Shown piece by piece: positions 14,201 through 25,884 of a DNA stretch of 64,000 bases. Every line of letters starts with the position of its first letter. Position 1 is the stretch's first letter. The notes under the pieces were generated by a model. It made no database searches. It was not told where the DNA came from and was given only the letters and a program-made list of their open reading frames with translations. The translations under genes were made by a program, and so were the position numbers. The DNA is from Phytoseiulus persimilis (lineage: Eukaryota > Arthropoda > Arachnida > Mesostigmata > Phytoseiidae), in contig CM075101.1 in assembly GCA_037576195.1 (NCBI GenBank), positions 31,248,001 to 31,312,000 of the forward strand, read 5' to 3'.

Positions 14201-17200
14201 GATGGAATCATTCGTCTCTTGGGTCAGCGGTTAGGACTCGACATCCGGCCAGCTCGGCACTTACGTGACGTTCGGGATTCCGGTTCAATGAGACCAAATC
14301 ATCCGAAATATTTCCTCTCGGAACTCTCCGAACCATACAGCGCCTCCGGCACGAGAAGGCGTAATCTCTTCGACTCAATGACCGCCCGGTGTCTCGACCC
14401 TTCATCGAGAGTCCTAACCTCGTCTTTCGAGTCAGGGTTTCCTCGCGCCTTTTACTCGTCGAGTCGGATAGAAATTCATGACTTACGGAGAGCATCACCA
14501 GGCGTGTGATCCATTGGCAACGAGCGAGCGGCACCAGTACTCACCTATTTTGAGCAACGATGAGCACTTTGAGGTTGGTGAACGTGTAGAGATTGGACAA
14601 TTGCGCTATATGATTAGCTGTGAGGTCGAGCGCGTAGAGGAGCTTCATTTGCGACATGTTATCTATCTCGACGATGTGATTGTAGCGGTAGCAGATCACC
14701 TGCAGACCGCACTCGTCGAGAATCACCGGACATTGGTGGAGATTGCACCTGGAAACCAATAGAAACTCGTTATCCGGAAATCGCTGGCAAGCGTTCAACT
14801 CGACGATGTTTTATCAACATTGTCCTGCCATCGGGGATCCGGGGCTTCCGAGTGCTCTCTCTAGAGCAATCGAGTTGGGAGGGTATTTTCTCGACAGCAG
14901 AACCAATTACCGGGGCTCTGCGAACGTCTACTGTGGTTGATGGCGGCTTCCACCTGCCGGTGTCAGTCGCCCGATGTCCTCCGAGTATTCTGTAGCGAAC
15001 GAGGGTGGGTCTCGAACCCAGACGGCAACTCAAAACGCTTAGATCGTTTCCGCGGAATGACGGCGTCGCCTTGATGATGGGGCTCCGACGTTTTCCAGCC
15101 TCGCAACTTCCATCGCTAGTCTCGCTAACAGCTGCACTGTGGTGCCGCTTACGAAACCATTGACCTTGCAGTCGAAGCGACGAGCACCGATGAGGTTAAA
15201 GTGCACGCACAACGAAGACCCGAGGAGGAGCGAGCCACTAGCGCGCGGGGAGTCCCGGTAATTACCCTCGGCTGAACCGGAGCCAGATAACATCGGCATA
15301 CTAGTTTCGTTTGGTGCCGCTCGGTGAATTGAGTGTGAAGCAATGAGTTTCTCTTAGTTGCCGAACACGCCCCAGGCATCGGAACCGCTACACGGCGATG
15401 GCAGAAGGAGCAAAGTTCCAACACGGCCCTTCGTTAGCTTGTCGGGCGCAATGCGACAAGATACTGTGCTTGTCCGTCCTCGGAGGTGCCACTTCAGCGG
15501 GACGGCATCAACAACGATGCGCCCCGTGCTGTCCTCGAGGAAAGGTTCGACCGAGTGTTGCGTCCAAAGTACCGCGCGGACCTGTCCTGGCCCCGGAGCG
15601 GACCCCACTCTCTGTTCCGCAAACCCGCGCTGAGCCCGCAGCCGTTGCCTCGTCGAGGGTCTCCTGAATGCCTTGTTTGCCCTTTCATGGCCCCGCTCGA
15701 GATGTCCTCTCGTTCGATTGCGGATTCAAGTGCACAGTGCGCTTTCCCGTGGCTTCAGAGAACAAACTCCCCGGCCACTGGTGGACGTACGTTAAGTCAT
15801 CCGTGATCGAAAACCCTTCCCGCCCGATTCTCATCTTTCCTCTGAGAGACTTTTCCGAAGAGCAGGGAAAAAATCCGGCCAGCTCGAACTCGTTGGGACA
15901 GTAAGAGCTCAGACAATATTGAATGGACGAGCGGGACAAAGGGAACAACGTTCCTGAACCCCAGCGCGCGGCGGGGGGAACTCCTTTCAAAACTATTCTG
16001 CCCGAATGTCTCCAGAGGCTTCCGAAAACGGAGCGAGTACGTCGGCTCGACCTCCCTCTTGCCCGGCCCTGTACCGATGTCTTCTTTCCCTGTGCCAATC
16101 GTCGTCGCACAACCGCTCATGAGCGGACCGGAGTTGATCACGAGGACCGGCAGTAGGAACGCGCAACCCTCCAAACATGGCGCTTGGGCTACTTAGAACA
16201 TTCTGCTCGGAATCTGGGCGGGTTCTACGACTGAACTCCGGGATAGCTGCAGAAGTTCTTCTCGTCGCCTCTCGGGAGACGGCCGCAAGGATGCTGCTCC
16301 GAGAGGTGGCAGGAAAGAGGATAAATAGCAAAATACGGCGAGCGATTCGTTCCCTTGCGGTCAGCGGTCGGTTTGCAATAGCTCTGATAAGCGGTAGTCG
16401 GCCGATGGCCGTTGGAATTCATCTGCATACAGATACCGGTCGCAAGGCAGGCCCGATCCACACGATCACGTGCGTCAGGACTCGTGGCGATCATTTTCCT
16501 GGATCCGACGGGCGCTGCGCCGTCATCCGGAAATGGTACGCCAAGTGTCCAAATGGCTAGATAAGAATCGCCCCTTTCCGTGAGGCTGAGACGGCCCAAC
16601 GCTGCCCCCCTTGCCGCCACCGTGGCTCTGGGCCCATGTGTTGCGACTACGGTTGCCGACTACGGCATACGTTTACGAGCGAAGGTTGCGATGAACGTGG
16701 TCTCCTTGTTCGCTTCAGCGCCCTGACGGCTCTATCCCGGAAGCGACGTGACGGGCCCGCCATTCATGATATGCAGACCGAGGGCTAAGGACAGCGGGCA
16801 AAGCATCAGGAAAACCAACAGAGCAAACGAACCGAGCACGCGGAGGATGCTGGAGCGGGGAGGAGTTGAGCGAGATCAAGTCTCTCGTTTCTATACGCGA
16901 TCATCCATTCCACTCTCCTGCCGCTCCAGCTCTTCTCCCGGTTCGAATTCCTTTGCCGTTACGAGTTGGTTCACATCAGCAGGCAGCAATTCACTTCTAG
17001 GAGTTGAGCGGAGCGACAGTGACAAACGAGAAGAACCGATCTTGCGAGCCTGTTCCACACGGTCGGAGAGAGCTGCGTTGAGCGAAATTACGGAGCGAGC
17101 CACGTGCGGGAAGTCGCATCGCGTCCCGTGAAATATGGAAACTGCTGATTAGGCCGGGAGCAGTCAACGCAAGAACTCTCCGCGGCACCGAAATTACGTC

Positions 17201-20200
17201 CGCAACGCTGCCAGCCGGAAAGTGCAAGCCGCGCTCCTGGCAACTTTGTCGCCTTCCACACGTTCGGTCCATGGCTCTCGCATGTGAGAACGAGGCTCGG
17301 AACGACCTCGTTCGGGAACAAGTCGAATGGAGACGAGGCTGTCTGTTCCGAGGAGTAACAGTCTCATTCTCGGAGTTACTCATAACAACTGCCGAGAGTA
17401 TGGGCCGCGTCTATTGCGGGGTTCCGGACAGAAGATGTGAGGGGTTACAAACGACTCTGGGAGCTGTCGATGCTCCATCAAAATCGAATCGACAATGGCG
17501 GTTGGCAACGTCGGCAGCTGGCGAATGCTCGGTTAGCGCCATCGAGGTGAAACCGGCCTCGGGCTCAAACCGGAGGCCACGCGGGTGAAATCCCATCATA
17601 TTTCCAGTTCTGTCAAAATTGAGAGCTCCCGTGTTGGTCGTAGCCTGCGCGACATGACAAGGTGGAATTTCGTGTCGAACGGTCAACCCGAACAGCTCGC
17701 GTCGCCCGCGGGCTCGAGTTGCTCGCCCGTATTGCGGCGGAAGCCACTCCCAACGCCGGAGTAAACGACACTCATATCCGTTCGGGGAAACTTCAGGACT
17801 GGCCTTTGACAACCGTGGACAGCATCGGTTCGAAGCACGCGACTGATGTTGAACCAAGGCTTCACCCGGATCTTCTCCATGAACTTGTTAGAAGTAGTTC
17901 ATCATGAGGCCGTGTTCAGAACCCTTCCGAGCACTCGCGGCGCCGCTCGATGAAAAAATCATAGCCATCCGCCTTTCTTGAATTCACCTCGTCGTACACG
18001 AGAGCTCCGAGGAGTCAACAGCGCCGGGGAGCTTAGAGCGCTCTTTCGCAGCTGACTCGGAACAAATAGATGCGGTTCGATGTCTGACAACGGATGTCTG
18101 TCCGCGAACGAGCGCACTTTGGTGGAATCGCGACTCACCTGTTGAGCGATAGGGTGAAGGGCGACCGATGCTTCTCCTCCGGGGTGCGTTTAACGACCGC
18201 TTCCTCAGTTCCATCAGGAAGTTTCACGATCTGCAAAACTGAAATGAGGAACGAGTAATTCCTGGGTTTCAACCCTTGTTCGCGTTCTTCAACGCCCAGA
18301 ATACACACCGAGACATCTCCTTCCACGTTTCAGGTAGAAGGGAAAGCAATCCCAGAAGCGTCTTCAAGATCGAACTCGACTTTTTCTGACAACAAGGTTT
18401 GTAAAACGAATCAGAGCGTCAAACGGTTTCGTGATGAGGAACTCCGGTTTGCGAAAAGGTCGGACAAGCTCAGGGCAGATGTTCCACCCTCACTCACTAC
18501 CACGAGTCCCACTAGATCTTATAGCATCAGCATGAGGACCCCATCCTGTTTTCGCAGATCAAATACAAGAAAACAAGACGTCGAGGAAGAGGCGTTCCCA
18601 TACAAAGGACCCTGTAGTCTCGTGGCTGCAGTCGACCGGATCCATTTCAAGTTGAGTGCTCATCCGCAGTTCCAATGTTTGAGGCCCGCACCACGGGAAT
18701 TGAGGAAACGGGCAGCGTGGTTCACTCAGTAAGCGGAGCGGCCGCTGGAGTGAGATCGTTCATCAAAACCCCTATAAAACCAACTGAGCAGACCAGGTGG
18801 TCATCACTCGCGACTTTGACCAGCACCCTGACTTGAATTTTCGAAGGTGGTATCGAGCACTCGGAACCCCTTTCCATTCCATCAATGAGGTTGACTGTTC
18901 TCAAGGACTCCGATCATTTCAGTTTGGAGTCGACGGAACAAGCACGGACATGCTATGCATACGACGGACCAAAGCTCGATTTAGTAAGTCCCAGCGGAAA
19001 GGATGATTCGTTTCTTTCCTGCCTCTATTCTTCGACTGAAGACTATCGTCTAAACTATCCGAACCTCTGGGACTCGGACTCCCTCAACTCGTATATATGC
19101 GCATATTGTTGTCCAGCAATAGCTTGAGGAAGCCGCTTGTTGTTTAGAATTTCGTCCGGCCGCGCTACTAAGTTAACGAAACATGGAGACCGTTTACTTT
19201 GGAAGAGCATGGTGGAACTCACTTGCAGAGCGGACTTTGATGGGTGAAGATGGACATTTTGAAGAGTAGAACGTCCGAGCCGACTTCGAACGAGGTTCAT
19301 TGGAAGAAATCGCGCCATTGCTGCCTCGCTCGTCCACTGGAATGAATTGAACGGTTCTGAATTGAGTGAAAGACTAGAGATGCAGAGTTGAACTCGGGCT
19401 TGGGTTGAAGTAATCTCGCTGGCCGCGATCTTTCCATGTTTATTCTCATGGCTTCCATCATACAACTTGTTTCAGCAGCATCTCCACCAACGGGCGGCCC
19501 GTCCACGTCAGGGGTGAGCAACTTCTGCAGGCAACGATCTCGGCTCTGTCTGTTCATGACATGTGGTCGAACATGCCAAGAGTTTGCACCGACTCTGGGA
19601 ATCTGGCTCAGGGTGCCGACGCTTTTTTTCTCCGCCGCTCCTGGTTTGGTGAGCTGGTCAAAATCTGCCTCGCCCTACATAAGATCGCTATCTTCCCGTC
19701 TTTCTGGAACTGCTGAACTTTGACACACCGTGTGAGTATGTTTTCTTTCTGTTCCACCGCTCATTCCGACTCTTGTTGTATGGGCTGTCATGAGCAGAAT
19801 CTGCCAGCTGAATCTTCCCGGAACGCAGGGCCCCCGAGGTACCTATCCAAGGATCCGGAGGGCTGAGATATCAATCGAGCGTCGTGTGCGGAGAAATTTG
19901 TTCGTGGAGAGATTTAGACGCCCTGGGAGGCAAGCCAACTATCCAACCAGAATAGAATAGCGCAGACGCCCATCAGCTCGGGTCGGGCGGAGAGATTGGT
20001 CGAGTCACGCCAGTGTCAGGAAAGAAACAGGCTGTGCAAGACATTTCGGCGACCCACCAAGGCGACCGAGCAGAGCATCCGGGCGTCCTGAGTACTAGAG
20101 CTGAGAGCGCTAACGCAGATTTGCTTGTAGAGCAAAGAGCCGAGCGACCTTGGAGCTCATCGGAGGCCACAGGAGAGCGAGTTGACAGCGATTTGCCGAT

Positions 20201-23200
20201 GCCTACGATCGGAGAAGCTCCGCTCGATCACATTCATCTGCTATATCGCCTCAGTCAGCCCCACCTGAGTGAGCCGTTAGCAATTCGGATCATTCTCTGT
20301 CCCATGAATCAAGCCTCCGTTCGGGTGTCGAGGAAGACTATTTGACACATGAATCTTGACTCACAATCAAACGGAGGCAAGTTCGGCGGCTGGAAGCGCG
20401 GAAGAACTCTCATTCCGCCCGTACTTATCGCATCATACTTCGCGGCTCGAGTGAGGATGTTACACGACGATATTTACATCTGCTCACCGCGGACCACGAA
20501 CTCAGAAGAGAGCTCGAAGAATCGTTTCATGCATCATATTCATTTCGAGAGCGCAACCAGCAGGAGCTGCAAGAAGTGCAATTGATATTTTCCTTAGGCG
20601 CAAATGAAGGCGTGGAGGGCAGAGCGACAAACAGACGTTTGGACGTTTGTTGATGTCGACTACTGCAACGTTTTGCGATCGATACACACGAGCTAACAGT
20701 GACAACAGAACTTGACTTTTCCCACAATCGGATCTCGTATATGTGCTGTGCTCGCAAAGCTTGAGGTGAGGTAAGTTTTGTGGAGGAAGCGAAGTCCGTA
20801 GAAAGCAAACAAGTCGGATCAGAAATCGTCCATTTGCTGTACGTGTCGCCTGTTCGCGGGCATCTCCGGGCGCGGGAAAGAACGAGAACGGGGAAACTAT
20901 CGTGCTCGCTGTCGGATCATCATCCAAAAACAAATATCGATCCAGAAACTTCTGGAAAACACACTCGCTTCGGTTGCTTTCTGCTCTTCCGGCCTGTCGT
21001 CGTCCGAGATCGCTCAAAGCATCATCAACTCGGTTTGAAACGAAATTGTGAGGTAACGCCATCGGGCGACGAGAACATTGAGAAGGCAAGGAGATTCCTC
21101 TCATGACGGAGGCCATGACAACACCGCGATTACCGCGGTTCCGTGCGAAGAAATCTCGCTAATTCGTCCCGCCTGATTCGACAAATCGATTGTTGACGGA
21201 GTGGACCTCCTCTCGGAGAGCGCTTCGTGCGGGTCCCCTATAGAGGTAGCCAGTTTTCCGTATGAACAACAGCGTTAAAGACACGAGTTGATTCGAGTCG
21301 ATCTCGAACAAACTCGGGTCGTGTCATTGATTCCTCGACAAGCTTCGGAATTTCCAGGAGAGGAGCTGCGTGCGGAGGAGCTTTCAGACGTTTTTGGGTT
21401 CCTTGGAGTTGGGTTGCCACTCAAGCGTCAAAAATCGTACTCTAGTTACAGAGACGGAGGAAGTGACATGGAAAGGCTTGCCACGGGAGGGGAAAGTGGA
21501 GTTTTCGAACAACAGCGACCGAGCTCCATCGGACGGTTGCTGAACAATGCTCGCGAGTGAATCATGCATCGGAACAGAATGAATGCTTCCTAGCGGGCCA
21601 GTGTCGTGCAAACAAAGTCGATATGACGACAGCGTTGCGACGCTGTGGGACGGCGAGTACGAGCGGAAAAGGAATGTTGGGAAAGAATCTCATTCGAGGA
21701 GAATCGGAATTAGGGAAACAGACCCAATCACGTCGAACGCTTCGGCACTTTGTTCCCTCCGAGAAGGAATCAGAGAACCCCCCGCCCTGTTTGCGCTCCA
21801 TCGTGGTTTGTCGCTCGTGACGGAAAAACAGCGATTCGTTGTGGGTATAAGCAGACGGGAACTTTCACAAGTCACGCAGAGAAGATTGACGCCACAGCGT
21901 TGATTGTCACAGAACGGGACAACCACGACAACAACAACCATTATAAAACAATGGTCGCCGTCAAGGCAACGGGTCGACAACAAAATCAGCCGCAATAAAG
22001 GTTTCCTTCCGCTTGCGATCCTTGGATCGCTGTTTTTTTTGTGCCTCTCCCGATTCCGCAGTGAGAGCGGTGATTTACGACGTCGACACTTTATTGCTGG
22101 CTCACCATCAAAGCAAGCATCCTTAGTTTGATGTGGCACTTTTGTCCAGGCGAAACAATCAATATGCGAGATTCGGTCCTCACGGTAGTAACCGATGCAG
22201 TCTTCCGGGTCTCTCGAACAGAAGCTTATATGCATTGCTCCTCGAGCCATCGGTGCCTCATCGATATACCGTGTGCGTACGGCTGCCACGGAAACCGACA
22301 AAAAGTCTGTGATAATGGGGGAGATCTCCGCTGCCTACGAGATAGCAACGACAAACAATGAGCAAGCCTAACGAGGAATCACATTCGGACGGCATGAGGG
22401 AGAACAGACAGTACAAAAAAAGCTGGGCCAAGTATTCCACTTACAGTCTGGAGTGCCGAGAGGTGTGCAGAATGATTTAACGGGACTGGGCGTCCTAGCC
22501 CACGATCTCGATGAGCCGGCCGTGGTATAGACCTGAATGGATTTCATGAAGCGGGATTAATCGGGTGACCCAAATCAGAACCCTTCGTTCGGCTCAGCTC
22601 AGGGGACTCGGAGCTGTGATCAGAACTCGGGGAAACGGAAGAAAAAGTCTGTGCTCGGCTACGGTGGTCAACAAGCAACGTGTGCGCGGATTCTTTCATG
22701 CGATTCCATTCCCAAGAGAGATTCTGTCCGTGGCTAACAGAAGGAAGAAACGAGGATGATATCAAAACCGCCAAAACTTTCCGGAGATCATACAGCGATT
22801 CGAGCTCCGTGGATTGCTATCGAAGTCTCGGGCGGGGGGTCCCGACGTTATTGAAGATAAGATGCAGCCAATATCGGGTATATACTACCTGTAAATCCTC
22901 AAACAAGGATCAGGCCCGTGATCCGACAGTGTTTGCTCATTTCATCGGTTCCAGGGCCAAGGTTCAAAATCCGAGGCTCGGACTCGCAGGCTCAAGCGCA
23001 AGAACCCCATCGTGAGGGAAAATACGGGCTCGTCGTTATTGTCATGATCTCGATTACGCCGGAGCCCGTGTCGCACTCGTCTGAGAGCCTGTTCTGAGGA
23101 CCAACGCCCTTTTAACGAGAAAGATCCCGATCACCAGTTCTTGAAGGGCCGTCAACCGCTCATAAGATAATTCCCGTATCTCTGTTCCAGCTTTAGGCCG

Positions 23201-25884
23201 CCGTAAGGTGGCCCGGACGATCGGTCGGAGAGACGGCTTTGGCGGAACGAATCAATAATTTCTGTGAAGTGTGCAACGACCTCGAGAAGAGCCATCGGAC
23301 ATTTGGGGTGAGATTGCTCGGGCAGAAGAGCTTGATTTGCAGTTGGGATATCTTGCGGCCATGAAAGGAGTTGGGAAACATTCGTTCACCTAAAGACCCC
23401 AACGGCCGCTGAACGGGGTCATGCGGTGGCGGGAACATGAACGCCAGTCATTACGTGGCTGTATCGCATGATCCATTCAAGAGGTTTCTCTTGCCGTTCC
23501 GGGTGAGATATATATTGTTGGAAAAAGGGAAATCCACCGAACGACGGAGGTGAAGACAGCTCGGGTCTGTGAGCGTGGAGAAAGGGTGGAGCGATCTGAG
23601 GAAGATGAACGCGAGCGGGCTCCATGGCATCTTTCCAAGAAGGTCGAAGTTTGTTCGGTCGTTCGCTCGCTCGCCGGCCGCTGTTCGGCTGTTTGTATCC
23701 GAGGTTCGAGGGCTAGAGTGGTCAGGAGTGGTAGCACAGAAGCTGGGCTTCGTTACCTTTGCGGATTTGCGGTGCGACGAGTAGCTTGCTGGGCTCGCTA
23801 CGGAAAGGTTGAGCACAGTCGGCTTGAGTTGAAAAGTGGCGGAGGCGTTGGCGTCGTGATGGACATAGCCATGGTAGGTGAGGTGGTGAATGATGTGAAT
23901 CCATCGAATCAAAGCGAAGCAAGCGAGGAAGCAATGTGAGCATGTTAGACTCAGACAGACCAACAATCAGACAATCAAACACGAATCGTTCAAACAAACG
24001 GGGCGATGAGCAGCAGATATCGATGGGGGGAGAACAGAAGGAATTCTTCCATGTGTTTCCGACGGATGTGAGCGAGACAAATGTTCCGAGCGACCGTCTG
24101 CGAAGACGAGCAGAAAGTGGGATCGTTTAGAGGTGCTTCTGATCGAGAGCGCTCCTCACGATCGTGATTTGGTGATGGATCTACGCTTGACCCGTGATGG
24201 ATGATACGAGTAAGGGAGCCGCAACCCAAGAAACTGCATTCGATCCCACCAGGCAACATGTGCAGGACGAGGCCACTCGAGAGTCGAGGCAGCATTGATA
24301 GACGTCGTGATTCCGTGTGTGACTATTCGGGACGTCAACGCTCACCAAAATAGGTGGACAGTGACATCTGGTCTTTGGGAGCAAACAGGAAACTCCAGCT
24401 TTTTCAGGACGCGCCCCCCCCCCCCCCCCGCAAGGCGGTCTCAGAACCGATGACTGCACCCTACCTGTACATCGTTTCCCCGTTCTTGCATTTGTCAGGT
24501 CTCGGGAGATTGAAACACCCAGAAAACTTATGCTTGAGCTCACGCTAAACAGCGCCACCGGGCACGCGACGAATATCAATAACGACGAACTCCGAGTGCA
24601 AAACGAGCACCGGCGGAAGTTTCGGAGCCACTGTAGGCGACCGCACGACACAACTTATTCCAATTCTTGGCAATGTACGGGACACCTGCACTATTATACC
24701 ATTGAGAATGAGTGTTCCAAGACTGTGAATCATAGACCTTTGCTCAGACCACTGCTCTGCAACACTCATCCCCGTGGTTGGGAATTCCGTCTCGATGTCG
24801 CCGAATTCCCAGCAGCCAGCTCCAGCAGAAAGTCGGAGCTTTGTAGGAGCTAGCAATCGTTGTTGGGACGGGTTCAAGAAGGGAAAGAGTGAGCAAGGCA
24901 AAACACACCGCCTACATTAATGGGATCTTTACAAGGAACTCACTGAGGCCGACAGACACATTCTCTGGAAGTGGCTCCAGGCAGAAACAGAAGCGATTGC
25001 TCGAAATCGCGGGATCTAATCGAATGAGCAGCGATTTCGAGCCACTTGGGCCACACCTGAACACCAGTCGACGTAGCCGATGCAGCACACCCAGAACGGT
25101 GACGGGGACTACTGTTCCTCAGATATTTAGCGGATTCCAGTTTCGGGTTATTCCTCCCCACAGTTCGAGTCAAGTTTTCACCAGAAGTTAGCAGGCTATC
25201 GTTGCCAGCATCACCATCACCACATCAAAGCGAGAAGGAGCAGAACCCGAGGTTGACTGCGGAATGACTCGCTGCACTTTCTGCTCGTCGCACTCATAAC
25301 TTTGAACCATCCGTCGGCAATTCAGCGCGGTAGAACACATGGTGAGCGACTCTGCTCAGAGGGAAGCAGTTGTCATCGAGTGCCCTGCGCGAATCCGGCA
25401 ATCATGACACGGAAGACGGAAACTCGACAACACCAACAAACATGTCAACCGACTCTGTCGACTTGAACAGAAAGCTCCCGCGAGGTTCTGCGAGTTTCTG
25501 ATTGTTCATTCAGACAAAATTCCACAAATCGCTCGATCGGTTGCTGTTGCGGCTGCTGCTGCCGAATACACCGGAGAGACCCACCTTGGCGGGTGCCGAT
25601 CTCGGGTGCTCCTGCTGGAAGTGGCGGATGTTGTGGGAAGAGACTGAAGAGGGAACTTGGGGGTGAGAGACTCCTCCTTGAGGTGGTGGGTAGTGGAAGG
25701 AATGAGTCGGGGCTTGCGCTGGAGGGTCCACATCAGACAGACAGTGAGGTGATGGTGGCTGCGGCAACTGCTGCTGCTGCCGCCGCTGCAGTTGTTCCTG
25801 AAGGCAGTTGGCGATGGACGGCGTCGAAGAAGAGGACGGCAGCGGAGCCAGAGGGGAAGAGTAGTTCTCCTTGTTCTCCATCAT
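2078..25884 (-). CDS. LRRC49: LRRC49 homologue, tubulin polyglutamylase complex subunit (12 exons, complete)
   Basis: LRRC49 is a non-catalytic subunit of the complex that adds glutamate chains to tubulin tails in cilia, centrioles and neurons. I joined exons 25884-25585, 18230-18139, 14748-14545, 9775-9503, 8638-8491, 8149-8073, 6970-6559, 6240-6151, 4941-4834, 3374-3165, 2379-2275 and 2233-2078. Every junction is GT-AG and keeps phase, giving 2175 nt, or 724 aa; the human protein is about 690 aa. Residues 1-100 are low-complexity and Q/P/S-rich. About 125-340 carry leucine-rich repeats, for example YALDLTANHIAQLSNL and LHTLNIAENRVANL, ending in the LRR-cap-like LCELTLNGCPVAQLPNYRHHV. Residues 365-724 match the family's C-terminal region, for example KLSLWGPASLLSAL. 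The first ATG in its frame is the double Met at 25884; upstream in-frame codons are open but lack ATG. Exon 6 and the last 41-nt intron are the least certain parts. Confidence 0.9.
2275..2379 (-). CDS. LRRC49: LRRC49 exon 11 (residues 639-673)
   Basis: Acceptor cattccccag and strong donor GCG|GTAAGT, phase 0 at both ends. It encodes a polar linker, TESQREAALRCFPSKPQIIP and STKSETTAKEAVAA. Confidence 0.75.
3165..3374 (-). CDS. LRRC49: LRRC49 exon 10 (residues 569-638)
   Basis: Acceptor ccacatatcag; weak donor CTCGAG|GTATTG. Helical stretch ILKVISWLVSCCENSQELRA then LADVSDELLRGWESSW, aligning with the family segment around LFGMLAHVASSELPQY. Confidence 0.78.
4834..4941 (-). CDS. LRRC49: LRRC49 exon 9 (residues 533-568)
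   Basis: Acceptor ccgcgttgcag and donor GTT|GTAAGT, phase 0 at both ends. It encodes VCSLMITDIVTRTCQSATIL and AIRCLPNRIITFNSN, a divergent match to the family segment that includes the R-L and N-N positions. Confidence 0.78.
6151..6240 (-). CDS. LRRC49: LRRC49 exon 8 (residues 503-532)
   Basis: Acceptor cgctttcag and donor AAG|GTAAAT. It encodes ELLIEDCALRTLGDLSIVCD, aligning with the family's hLxFKETNLxxLxQLNAL stretch. Confidence 0.85.
6559..6970 (-). CDS. LRRC49: LRRC49 exon 7 (residues 365-502)
   Basis: Acceptor tttcatcag and donor GCT|GTGAGT. It encodes a linker and then EYEKLSLWGPASLLSALVSP and NNLLTVLPNLA, which align with the family's C-terminal domain (DTLxLYGxGxL and the region ending LPKL). 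Confidence 0.9.
8073..8149 (-). CDS. LRRC49: LRRC49 exon 6 (residues 340-365), tentative
   Basis: Chosen because the acceptor (ttgataag) and donor (CACAG|GTGAGC) keep phase with both neighbours. It encodes the basic stretch LFEKTVSRVRLSCKSW where the family has a charged helix. Sequence similarity is weak. Confidence 0.5.
8491..8638 (-). CDS. LRRC49: LRRC49 exon 5 (residues 290-339, last LRR and cap)
   Basis: Acceptor ttttcaag and donor TTG|GTGAGT. It encodes SLDALGPLSECGELCELTLN followed by GCPVAQLPNYRHHVIANVGN, the LRR-terminal cap (family pattern G-N/C-P-x-A). Confidence 0.92.
9021..9033. repeat. 13-bp poly-C tract
   Basis: Homopolymer of cytosine inside LRRC49 intron 4. Other homopolymer tracts occur at 9372-9383 (C) and 10933-10943 (G), and the longest is at 24414-24429 (16 C). 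These are assembly-prone positions. Confidence 0.9.
9503..9775 (-). CDS. LRRC49: LRRC49 exon 4 (residues 199-290, LRRs)
   Basis: Acceptor cacacag and donor GAAAG|GTGAGC. It carries four 22-residue repeats, including LESLEILDVSANQLRCLPE and LHKLFLSCNQIE. The phase fits exons 3 and 5. Confidence 0.95.
9776..14544 (-). other. LRRC49 intron 3 (4.8 kb)
   Basis: Non-coding by the gene model. It contains the 126-bp MITE-like element at 10919-11044 and a 239-codon plus-strand open frame at 11689-12408 that begins with TTG; I do not accept that frame as a gene. I see no other structure. Confidence 0.6.
10919..11044. mobile_element. Small hAT-like MITE with terminal inverted repeats
   Basis: The left end reads CACTAGCGTAGCGAGGG. 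The right end, read on the other strand, is CAGTGGCGTAGCGACCCT. The two are near-identical inverted ends of the CAGTGGCGTAGC type, which resembles hAT-superfamily termini. The flanking octamers are ACCTGGAG and CTCTGAAG, agreeing at 5 of 8 positions, as expected for an old 8-bp target-site duplication. The interior has an 11-G run and an imperfect direct repeat of about 32 bp containing GGGGCATCAG. It has no coding capacity, so it is a non-autonomous element sitting in LRRC49 intron 3. Confidence 0.55.
14545..14748 (-). CDS. LRRC49: LRRC49 exon 3 (residues 131-199, first LRRs)
   Basis: Acceptor tttccag and donor AATAG|GTGAGT. It encodes YNHIVEIDNMSQMKLLYALD and the repeat LTANHIAQLSNLYTFTNLKV, which has SDS22-like LRR spacing. 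Confidence 0.92.
14749..18138 (-). other. LRRC49 intron 2 (3.4 kb)
   Basis: Non-coding by the model. The only structure I see is a worn tRNA-like repeat near 14.95-15.05 kb. Several open frames of 80-150 codons occur on both strands, but none is supported by splice sites or family similarity. Confidence 0.55.
14941..15058 (-). repeat. Degenerate tRNA-like (SINE) relic
   Basis: On the minus strand, a stretch with AGCGTTTTGAGTTGCCGTC leads into TGGGTTCGAGACCCA. That is a pol III B-box inside a T-arm-like hairpin. No acceptor stem closes it and no target-site duplication is evident, so I read it as an old SINE fragment and not a tRNA gene. Confidence 0.3.
18139..18230 (-). CDS. LRRC49: LRRC49 exon 2 (residues 101-131)
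   Basis: Acceptor ttttgcag and donor AACAG|GTGAGT. It encodes IVKLPDGTEEAVVKRT and ends in SPFTLSLN, which joins to RCNLHQCPV of exon 3 in the way the family's region before the first LRR does. Confidence 0.8.
18231..25584 (-). other. LRRC49 intron 1 (7.4 kb)
   Basis: Long first intron. It contains a 16-bp poly-C run at 24414-24429 and several long chance frames, the longest being minus 21116-20502 (204 codons) and minus 22301-21690 (203 codons). None has recognisable similarity. Extra 5' LRRC49 exons could be hidden here. Confidence 0.5.
24414..24429. repeat. 16-bp poly-C tract
   Basis: Longest homopolymer in the window, in LRRC49 intron 1. Its length may be an assembly estimate. Confidence 0.9.
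25585..25884 (-). CDS. LRRC49: LRRC49 exon 1 (residues 1-100)
   Basis: Begins MMENKENYSSPL and contains a glutamine tract (QLQRRQQQQLPQPP) followed by a Pro/Ser-rich disordered stretch. The donor is AAG|GTGGGT in phase 0, matching exon 2. An intervening small exon in the 7.35-kb intron cannot be excluded. Confidence 0.65.
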
